From: JAAAPF01 sp964481035
GTDB lineage: Bacteria > Pseudomonadota > Alphaproteobacteria > Geminicoccales > Geminicoccaceae
DNA: 19,633 nt
Reading direction: 5' to 3'
Assembly: GCA_964481035.1 (NCBI GenBank)
Contig: CAYZSE010000053.1
Location: 1 to 19,633, forward strand
This document shows positions 1 through 6,023 of the stretch, in pieces. Both the position numbers and the translations under genes were made by a program. Below the pieces are notes generated by a model. It ran no database searches. It was not told the DNA's origin and saw only the letters and a list, made by a program, of their open reading frames with translations. How positions within the stretch are numbered: the first letter of the stretch is position 1; every line of letters starts with the position of its first letter.

Positions 1-1172
1 TCGCCGATGACCGTGTATTCGAGCCGGTTGCCGTGGCCGAGGGCGGCGAAGACGACGGGCCCGTCGGCGACCGCGCCGTTGACGGCGACCTCCACACCCG
101 TGCCGCACGCCCAGTCGGCGGCGTCGGCGATCACCGCCTCGAGCGCGCCGAGCGCGTCGCGGGCGCCGGTCGTCGACGGCGTGACTGCCCCGAAGGTCGC
201 CATCACCCCGTCGCCGAGGAACTTGTCGACGACGCCGCCATGGGCGCCGATCAGCGGGATCGCGCGGGCATGGAAGCTCGTCAGCATGGCCACGACCTCG
301 CCGGGTGCGCGGCCGGCGGAGAAGCGGGTGAAGCCGCGGATGTCGAGCATCAAGATGGCGGCGTCACGGGCCTCGGCGCGGCCCGCCGAGACCTCGACCT
401 CGGCGTCCGCCACCGCCTCGGCGACGCCTTCGGAGAGGAAGCGGCGAAGCTCGCGGCCCGCCGCCTCCTCGCGCACGGCCACGAGCAGGGTCTGCCGCGC
501 CCGCAGGACGGCCAGGCTGAGAACGCCGGTGACGACGGCGAGCGTGGCGATCTTGTCGAACTCCGCGCCGAGGAGCACGTAGGGGCCCGACAGGTAATCG
601 ACGAAGCTGCGGGTGATCGCCTCCTCGCCCCCATCGACGACGGCGAAGGCGACCATCGCCACCCAGCCCACCGCCGCGAACGCCCCCATCGACAAGACGA
701 AGCGCGGGTCGAACCGCAGCGCGCGTATCGCGATGAACACGAAGATATAGATGAAGGTCGGTATCTTCAGATAAAACGCCGCGGGCTGATCGTAATCGAT
801 GTGGAAGGTCCAGATCAGCCCCCACAGCATCGCGACGTCGACGAGCATCGACAGGACCAAGAACCAGCCCGGCATAAAGCCGCGGTGGGTGAGAAGCAGT
901 CGGAGGAGGGTGAAGGCGAAATAGGGGGCGAGCACCAACGGCACGGGCTCGAACATGGTGAGCGCCGCATCCGCCGGCTTGGGGGCGAGGAAGTAGAGCA
1001 GCGCGAAGGTCGCGACGACGCCGAGTTGGGCCCAGCTGATGAGCTGCTCGCTGCGCTCCTCCTGGGCGTCGATCAGCCGCTGCACCCGCGTCGGCAGCGG
1101 CGCCGCCGCCGTGCTGCGGCCGAGATGCGTGCCGAGGCTCGCCGGAACGAGACGGCGCAGCGAGCCGATCAC
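1..1172 (-). CDS. Membrane-anchored class III adenylate/guanylate cyclase (3' end cut by window edge)
   Basis: This gene makes a cyclic nucleotide, most likely cAMP, from a nucleoside triphosphate at the inner membrane. About 390 residues are visible and the C-terminus runs off the window. Hydrophobic segments lie near residues 46-63, 75-93, 101-122, 138-152, 158-179 and 206-224, giving about six membrane helices. A linker leads to the catalytic domain, which starts near residue 270. The two metal-binding aspartates are seen in LDIRGFT (Asp277) and KFLGDG (Asp321). The transition-state Asn/Arg pair lies beyond the edge. The chosen start is GTG at 1172, 13 bp after the patatin stop. No good Shine-Dalgarno site precedes it, so the start is uncertain. 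It is probably co-transcribed with the upstream patatin gene. The lysine before FLGDG is in keeping with adenylate cyclases, but substrate choice is inferred. Confidence 0.88.
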   Translation of the reverse strand, partial: MIGSLRRLVPASLGTHLGRSTAAAPLPTRVQRLIDAQEERSEQLISWAQLGVVATFALLYFLAPKPADAALTMFEPVPLVLAPYFAFTLLRLLLTHRGFMPGWFLVLSMLVDVAMLWGLIWTFHIDYDQPAAFYLKIPTFIYIFVFIAIRALRFDPRFVLSMGAFAAVGWVAMVAFAVVDGGEEAITRSFVDYLSGPYVLLGAEFDKIATLAVVTGVLSLAVLRARQTLLVAVREEAAGRELRRFLSEGVAEAVADAEVEVSAGRAEARDAAILMLDIRGFTRFSAGRAPGEVVAMLTSFHARAIPLIGAHGGVVDKFLGDGVMATFGAVTPSTTGARDALGALEAVIADAADWACGTGVEVAVNGAVADGPVVFAALGHGNRLEYTVIG

Positions 1173-1185
1173 GGGAGCGCGCCGG

Positions 1186-2211
1186 TCACAGGAAGGCCTG
1201 GAGATCGAGGCTGCTCTCGCGCCCGACCTTGTCGCCGTGCGCCTCGAGCCACGCCTCGCCGCGGCGCCGGCCGAGCTCGAACAGCCAGGTGAGAAAGCGC
1301 ATGTCGGCGTTGAGCTTGGAGGAGACGGTCAGCTGGGCGAGCTCCGCCTCGGCCTCGACGGCGTGCAGGTTCAAGCGCTTGTAGTGGTCGATGTCGAGGC
1401 GGCCCTCGTCGATCAGCCGGGTGACGAAGGCGATGGTCCGCAGCTCGCGCATCAGCGAGCTGTTGAAGCTGATCTCGTTGATGCGGTCGTGGATGTCGGT
1501 GGCCCGCTTCGGCACCTCGTCGATGTTGATCGGATTGATCTGCACCAGCAGCACGTCGGCGCAGGCGGTGTGGTAGATCAGCGGGAAGATCGGCGGGTTA
1601 CCCATGTATCCGCCATCCCAGTAGAACTGCCCGTCGATTTCGACTGTTTGATACAAGAAGGGCAGGCAGGCCGAGGCCAGCACCGCCTTGGCCGAGATCT
1701 CACGGCCCATGAACACATGGATCTTGCTCGTCTTCACGTTGGTGGCGCACAGGAACAGCTTGACACGCTCGCTCTCGCACTGCTCAGCGAGCCAGCCGAA
1801 GTCGACGACGTCGCACAGCACCTGCTCGAGTGGGTTGAAATTGAGAGGATTGAGCTCGTAGGGCGACAACACCCGGCTGAGATTGTCGAAGAAGACCCAG
1901 CTCGGTGAGTAATCCATGTTGCCGACGCTGAGCCAACGGTCGAGCGGGCTCGGCTTGATGGGCGACAGGCGGGCGGACGCGGCGGCGATCTCGGTCCAGA
2001 ACTCGCGCAGCGCCGCCCGGGCGCCGGCCCGGCCGTCGCGCGCGAGCCCATAGGCCACGACCGCGGCGTTCATCGCCCCGGCGCTGGCACCGGAGATGCC
2101 TTCGACGGCGAGCCACTCCTCCTCGAACAGGCGATCGAGGACCCCCCAGGTGAAGGCGCCGTGCGCGCCGCCGCCCTGCAGCGCCAAATTTATCGTCCGC
2201 GTTTCCGTCAC
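1186..2211 (-). CDS. Patatin-like phospholipase / acyl hydrolase (DUF3734-type C-terminus)
   Basis: This is a cytoplasmic serine acyl hydrolase of the patatin family, which cleaves acyl esters such as phospholipids. The oxyanion-hole motif GGGAHG is at residues 13-18, the nucleophile elbow GASAG gives Ser43, and the catalytic aspartate is in DGG at Asp199, so the Ser-Asp dyad is complete. The C-terminal third (NEISFNSSLMREL and following) matches what I know of the patatin subgroup carrying DUF3734. No signal peptide or membrane segment is seen. I chose the GTG at 2211 because a consensus GGAGGTG lies just upstream of it. A GTG at 2235 in the same frame would add eight residues but lacks such a site. 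It follows bdhA by 102 bp and precedes the cyclase by 13 bp on the same strand. A role in polyhydroxybutyrate or lipid turnover is inference from that neighbour. Confidence 0.92.
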   Translation of the reverse strand: MTETRTINLALQGGGAHGAFTWGVLDRLFEEEWLAVEGISGASAGAMNAAVVAYGLARDGRAGARAALREFWTEIAAASARLSPIKPSPLDRWLSVGNMDYSPSWVFFDNLSRVLSPYELNPLNFNPLEQVLCDVVDFGWLAEQCESERVKLFLCATNVKTSKIHVFMGREISAKAVLASACLPFLYQTVEIDGQFYWDGGYMGNPPIFPLIYHTACADVLLVQINPINIDEVPKRATDIHDRINEISFNSSLMRELRTIAFVTRLIDEGRLDIDHYKRLNLHAVEAEAELAQLTVSSKLNADMRFLTWLFELGRRRGEAWLEAHGDKVGRESSLDLQAFL

Positions 2212-2214
2212 ATT

Positions 2215-2221
2215 CACCTCC
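2215..2221 (-). promoter_or_regulatory. Strong Shine-Dalgarno site that fixes the patatin start
   Basis: The minus strand reads GGAGGTG and ends three bases before the GTG at 2211 (the GGAGG core ends five bases before it). It is the best ribosome site in the bdhA operon and supports 2211 over the upstream in-frame GTG at 2235. Confidence 0.7.
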
Positions 2222-2285
2222 GCATCGGCCAACACGTGGATACGCCGGCGCCGGCACAGGTTACGTCACGGCCGATCACGCCGCC

Positions 2286-2299
2286 GTGCGCCGGCGCAC
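2286..2299. repeat. Perfect 14-bp palindrome between bdhA and the patatin gene
   Basis: GTGCGCCGGCGCAC is its own reverse complement and lies 15 bp downstream of the bdhA stop. It could form a small hairpin or bind a dimeric protein. No U-run follows on the minus strand, so it is not a clear terminator. In DNA this rich in GC, such palindromes also arise by chance. Confidence 0.4.
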
Positions 2300-2313
2300 A
2301 GCGAAAGGCGCCG

Positions 2314-3096
2314 CTATTGGGCGGTCCAGCCGCCGTCCATGGCGATGGCCTGGCCGCGGAGCTGATCGCCGCCCGGCGAGCAGAGGAAGACGGCGAGATC
2401 GCCGAGCTGCTCGGGCGTCACGAACTGGTGGCTCGGCTGCTTCTCGGCGAGCAGCGCCTCGCTCTCGGCCTCGAAGGTCGTGCCCTTCTCCTCGGCGCGG
2501 GCGCGGATCTGCGCCTCGACCAGCGGGGTCAGCACCCAGCCCGGGCAGATGGCGTTGCAGGTGACGCCGGTCTTGGCGCTCTCCAGCGCCACCACCTTGG
2601 TGAGGCCCAAGATGCCGTGCTTGGCCGCGACGTAGGCCGCCTTCTCGGGACTGGCGACGAGGCCGTGCGCCGAGGCGATGTTGATGATCCGGCCCCAGTT
2701 GCGCTCGTACATCTGCGGGATCGCCGCCTTGATGCCGTGGAACACGGCCGCGAGGTTGATCGCCATGATGGCGTCCCACTTCTCGTCCGGGAACTCCTGG
2801 ATGGGCGCGGTGAACTGGATGCCGGCGTTGTTGACCAGCACGTCGACGCGGCCGAGCTCGCGGGTCGCCTGCTCGATCATCCCGCGCACCTCGGCGGGCT
2901 TCGACATGTCGGCGCCGGAATAGACCACCCGCACCCCTTGCGCGGCGGCGAGCCGCTCGCGGATGGCCTCGATCTCGGCGGCGTCGCCGAAGCCGTTGAG
3001 CATGATGTCCGCACCCGCGGCGGCCAGGCGTTCGGCCACGCCGAGGCCGATGCCGCTGGTCGAGCCGGTGACGATCGCCACCTTGCCTTTCAACAT
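2314..3096 (-). CDS. bdhA: D-3-hydroxybutyrate dehydrogenase
   Basis: This short-chain dehydrogenase oxidises D-3-hydroxybutyrate to acetoacetate with NAD, the step that feeds polyhydroxybutyrate breakdown products into central metabolism in the cytoplasm. The 260-residue length is typical. The nucleotide-binding motif TGSTSGIG is at residues 10-17 and NNAG at 89-92. The catalytic tetrad is Asn114, Ser142, Tyr155 and Lys159. The substrate carboxylate residues known from bacterial hydroxybutyrate dehydrogenases are all present: Gln94, His144, Lys152 and Trp187. This makes the specific call much firmer than a generic short-chain dehydrogenase. The ATG start is preceded by an AGGAGGA site at 6-7 bp. 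It is the first gene of the minus-strand run leading to the patatin and cyclase genes, and it is transcribed away from the ECF sigma factor gene. Confidence 0.96.
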   Translation of the reverse strand: MLKGKVAIVTGSTSGIGLGVAERLAAAGADIMLNGFGDAAEIEAIRERLAAAQGVRVVYSGADMSKPAEVRGMIEQATRELGRVDVLVNNAGIQFTAPIQEFPDEKWDAIMAINLAAVFHGIKAAIPQMYERNWGRIINIASAHGLVASPEKAAYVAAKHGILGLTKVVALESAKTGVTCNAICPGWVLTPLVEAQIRARAEEKGTTFEAESEALLAEKQPSHQFVTPEQLGDLAVFLCSPGGDQLRGQAIAMDGGWTAQ

Positions 3097-3198
3097 CGCG
3101 CGTCCTCCTCTATCCGGTTGTCGAGATCGGATGTCGATCCGGGCGTCTCATGACACTGGGCCCGGCTTTCGGCAACGCACAGTTCGGTGGGATCGCCC

Positions 3199-3813
3199 AT
3201 GAAGGCCACGGCCGCAGACCCGCCGCCGGACGGCGACGCGGTGCTGCTCGCGCGCCTCAAGGCCGGCGACGAAGCGGCGTTCGAGACGCTCGTGCGAACC
3301 TACGCGCCGCGTCTTCTCGCCGTCGCAAGGCGCTATGTCGGCGGCGACGACGCGGCCCAGGACTGCGTCCAGGAGGCGCTGCTCGCCGCGTTTCGCGGGC
3401 TCGACGGCTTCGAGGGCCGCAGCACGCTGGCGACCTGGCTGCACCGGATCACGGTCAATGCGGCACTCCAGGCGTTGCGCCGGCGCGGGGCGCGGGACGA
3501 GGTCTCGATCGACCCGTGGCTGCCCAGCTTCGACGAGGAGGGCTTCCTCGAGGGGCCGATCACGACGAGCCCGCTCGACGCCGAAGCGCTGCTCGCCGAG
3601 GCCGACGTTCGCGCGCAGGTGCGCACCGCCATCGACCGCTTGCCCACGAGCTACCGTAACGTCCTTCTGCTCCGCGACATCGAAGGGCGGTCGATCAAGG
3701 AAGCCGCGGACATGCTCGACATCTCCGAGACCAACGCCAAAGTGCGGCTGCACCGCGCCCGCACCGCGCTCAAGAAGCAGCTCGAGCCGCTGCTGGCGGC
3801 GGGCAGCCTGTGA
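3199..3813 (+). CDS. ECF-type RNA polymerase sigma factor (sigma-70 family, RpoE-like)
   Basis: This group IV sigma factor directs RNA polymerase to a small regulon. It has 204 residues. Region 2 spans about residues 26-95, with a DDAAQDCVQEALLAAFR core and a TWLHRITVN helix that should contact the -10 element. Region 4 spans about 140-195 and contains the helix-turn-helix IKEAADMLDISETNAKVRLHRAR. The acidic linker between them is long (residues 100-135). I chose ATG at 3199 because GTGGGA lies upstream of it. An in-frame GTG at 3187 would add four residues. Its stop overlaps the start of the next gene by one base (TGATG), so the two are translationally coupled. The partner is a zinc-finger anti-sigma factor. 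Its target genes are unknown, but the phosphatase genes just downstream are candidates. Confidence 0.93.
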   Translation: MKATAADPPPDGDAVLLARLKAGDEAAFETLVRTYAPRLLAVARRYVGGDDAAQDCVQEALLAAFRGLDGFEGRSTLATWLHRITVNAALQALRRRGARDEVSIDPWLPSFDEEGFLEGPITTSPLDAEALLAEADVRAQVRTAIDRLPTSYRNVLLLRDIEGRSIKEAADMLDISETNAKVRLHRARTALKKQLEPLLAAGSL

Positions 3814-4121
3814 TGTCGCCCTGGCGCCGGATCCGCCGCCGGCTCAAGTCGCTCGCCATGCGGCACGCCCCGGGCATGATCACCTGCTGCGAGTTCGAGG
3901 CGTTCATCCTCGACTACCACGAGGACAACCTCCCGCCGCGCCAGCGGCGCGTGTTCGAGCGGCACATGGCGATGTGCCCGCCGTGCCGGGTGAGCTTCGA
4001 GCACTACCGCAAGGCGATCGCCCTGGGCCGCGGCGTCTGCGCCGAGGCGGAGCGCGAGGCCCCGGCGCCGGTGCCCGAGGATCTGGTCGCCGCGATCCTC
4101 GCCGCGCGGCGAAGCTCTTGA
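3813..4121 (+). CDS. Small soluble anti-sigma factor with a zinc-finger (zf-HC2/ZAS-like) motif
   Basis: This 102-residue protein should bind and silence the ECF sigma factor encoded just before it. It contains the HxxxCxxC signature of zinc-binding anti-sigma domains at His51, Cys55 and Cys58. A Cys-Cys pair at residues 25-26 sits in the N-terminal helix, where the other zinc ligand is expected. No membrane helix is seen, so unlike many anti-sigma factors it appears cytoplasmic. Cysteine chemistry is therefore a possible input, for example redox or metal sensing, but this is inference. The ATG overlaps the sigma stop by one base. A GTG at 3810 would add one residue. The arginine-rich N-terminus and the proline-rich tail look disordered. 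Confidence 0.85.
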   Translation: MSPWRRIRRRLKSLAMRHAPGMITCCEFEAFILDYHEDNLPPRQRRVFERHMAMCPPCRVSFEHYRKAIALGRGVCAEAEREAPAPVPEDLVAAILAARRSS

Positions 4122-4189
4122 GGCGCTGGCGATCGGCGATACCGCAGTCTACATCCGCGGCAACCGCAACGCCCGTGGAGGCCTCGACC

Positions 4190-5932
4190 ATGCGCGCGCT
4201 CCGCCTCGCCCTTCTCGCCTGCGCACTGCCCTTTTCGGTCCACGCGACCACCGTCACGATCCTGCACAACAGCGACGGCGAGAGCCGCTTGCTCGCACCC
4301 GAAGGCGGCGAGGGGCGCGGCAGCTTCGCCGCCTTCCTCGCGACGCTGCGCGCGGCGCGCGCGGTCGGCGAGGCGCAGTCGGATGCCGTGATCACCGTCT
4401 CTTCCGGCGACAACTTCCTCGCCGGGCCGGCCTTCCAGGCGAGCCTGGAGAGCGGCGCTCCCGGCAACCGCAGGTTCTTCGACACCGAGGCCTTGAGCCT
4501 CATCGGCTATGACGCCATCGCGCTCGGCAACCACGACCTGGACTTCGGCCCCGAGCTTCTGGCCGAGTTCATGCCGCGGGTGACCGGCGCCGACGGCGCG
4601 CCGGTCCCCTACCTCTCGGCCAACCTCGCCTTCGCGCCAGCGAGCCCGCTCGCACCTCTGGTCGAGGCCGGCCAGCTCCGAGCTGCCACAGTGGTGAGCA
4701 AGGGCGAGGTCGAGATCGGCGTCGTCGGCGGCATCACCGAGGACCTCTTTCGCATCTCGAGCCCGGGCGACACCACGATCCTCGAGCCGCTGGTCGCCTC
4801 GATGCAGGCGGAGATCGACGCGTTCAGCGAGACCGGCGTCGACAAGATCGTGGTCATCAGCCACGCCCAGTCGCTGCGCGCCGACCTCGAGACGATCATC
4901 CCCGAGCTCACCGGCGTCGACGTCTACGTCGCCGGCGGTGGCGGCGAGCTCTTGACCGCGGCGGCCCGGGTCGATGCCGAGAACACCGACGTGTTCGGCC
5001 AGGAGCGCTTCGGCGCCTATCCGCAACTCGCCGCGGACGCCGAAGGACGGCCCGTGGTCGTCGTCACCACGCCCGGCGAGTATCGCTATGTCGGGATGCT
5101 GACCGTCCGCTTCGACGATGCCGGCGAGGTCGAGGCCGCCGTCGGCGGCACGCTCGTCGCCGATCCCGAGCGGTTCGGGGTCGCTGCCGACGCTGCCGCG
5201 CTCACGGCCGAGGTGCGAGCGGCTTTCGATGATTTCGCGCGGCAGACGATCGGGGTCAGCGAGGTGCCGCTGAACGGGGTGCGCGGCGACGTGCGGACGC
5301 GGGCGACCAATCTCGGCGCGCTGGTCGCCGACGCGCTCGCCGCCGCGGCGCGCATGGCCTTCGCCGAGCGGATCGACGATCCGCTGGTGGCGTTCCAGAA
5401 CGGCGGCGGCATCCGCAACAACAGCGTCATGCTGCAAGGAGCCACCGCCTCGGCGCCCCTGCCCTTCACCGCGCTGCAGGCGTTCGAGGCCGTACCCTTC
5501 CCGAATTTCGTGGCGCTGGTCGAGGACCTCGGCGGCGCGGAGCTGAAGGCGATCTTGGAGCACGCCGTGCGTGACGTCGAGCAGGGCCGCGGGCAGTTTC
5601 TCCAGGTGGCGGGGCTGCGCTTCGCCTTCGATCCGAGCCGGCCCGCGGGTGAGCGCGTCGTCGAGGTCACGCTCGACGACGGTACGGCGGTGGTGAACGA
5701 CGGCGCGGTAGTGGGCGACGTCGTCGTCGACGTCGCCACCATCGACTTCCTCGCCCGTGGCGGCGACGGCTTCGAGGTCTTCGCCGGGCGCGATTTCGTC
5801 CGCGGCACCTTGAGCCAGCAGCAGGCGCTCGCCCGCTTCATCGGCGAGGATCTGGGCGGCCGCATCCCCGCCGAACGCTATGGCGAAGACCGCACCGCGC
5901 GGATCGACCGTCACGAAACTGCCGCCAACTAG
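4190..5932 (+). CDS. Secreted bifunctional metallophosphatase / 5'-nucleotidase
   Basis: This exported phosphatase of the 5'-nucleotidase family should release phosphate from nucleotides outside the cytoplasm. It has 580 residues. A signal peptide occupies about residues 1-19, with likely cleavage after VHA. The metallophosphatase domain follows, with ILHNSDGES (Asp29), SGDNF (Asp74), GNHDLD (Asn114, His115) and SHAQS. The C-terminal nucleotidase domain carries NGGGIR near residue 404 and ends with a GGDGFEVF-type segment. The usual DxH motif reads DGE here, and the usual GGHxH reads GGGGE. I recall such variants from a marine-type subgroup, but substrate and metal use may differ from UshA. 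A GGAGG site lies 8 bp before the ATG. It is 68 bp downstream of the anti-sigma gene and 91 bp upstream of the large broken phosphatase-nuclease gene. It is probably in one transcription unit with both. Confidence 0.9.
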   Translation: MRALRLALLACALPFSVHATTVTILHNSDGESRLLAPEGGEGRGSFAAFLATLRAARAVGEAQSDAVITVSSGDNFLAGPAFQASLESGAPGNRRFFDTEALSLIGYDAIALGNHDLDFGPELLAEFMPRVTGADGAPVPYLSANLAFAPASPLAPLVEAGQLRAATVVSKGEVEIGVVGGITEDLFRISSPGDTTILEPLVASMQAEIDAFSETGVDKIVVISHAQSLRADLETIIPELTGVDVYVAGGGGELLTAAARVDAENTDVFGQERFGAYPQLAADAEGRPVVVVTTPGEYRYVGMLTVRFDDAGEVEAAVGGTLVADPERFGVAADAAALTAEVRAAFDDFARQTIGVSEVPLNGVRGDVRTRATNLGALVADALAAAARMAFAERIDDPLVAFQNGGGIRNNSVMLQGATASAPLPFTALQAFEAVPFPNFVALVEDLGGAELKAILEHAVRDVEQGRGQFLQVAGLRFAFDPSRPAGERVVEVTLDDGTAVVNDGAVVGDVVVDVATIDFLARGGDGFEVFAGRDFVRGTLSQQQALARFIGEDLGGRIPAERYGEDRTARIDRHETAAN

Positions 5933-6023
5933 CAACGAAGCTGTCACCGGACCCCGTTTGGCGCTCCTCGCGAGCAATCGGCGCCACGTCGCAACCCAGG
6001 GGCGCTCAACGGGACACCGGTTC

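Noticed and set aside
33..1292. Long plus-strand open frame opposite the cyclase gene.
   Set aside because: It is the antisense shadow of the cyclase. Its translation is Arg/Glu/Asp-rich with no domain, while the minus strand has clear membrane helices and catalytic motifs.
3117..3144. Short inverted repeat CGGAT/ATCCG between bdhA and the ECF sigma gene as a promoter or operator.
   Set aside because: The arms are only five bases, and no recognisable ECF or housekeeping promoter boxes are spaced correctly around it.
5941..5962. A Pho-box-like half site (CTGTCAC) upstream of the large phosphatase gene.
   Set aside because: A Pho box needs a second similar 7-base unit 11 bases later. That position reads CCCCGTT, which does not fit.
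5880..6023. A longer N-terminus for the large phosphatase from the start at 5880.
   Set aside because: The extra 48 residues overlap the end of the previous gene, do not look like a signal peptide, and match nothing in the family.
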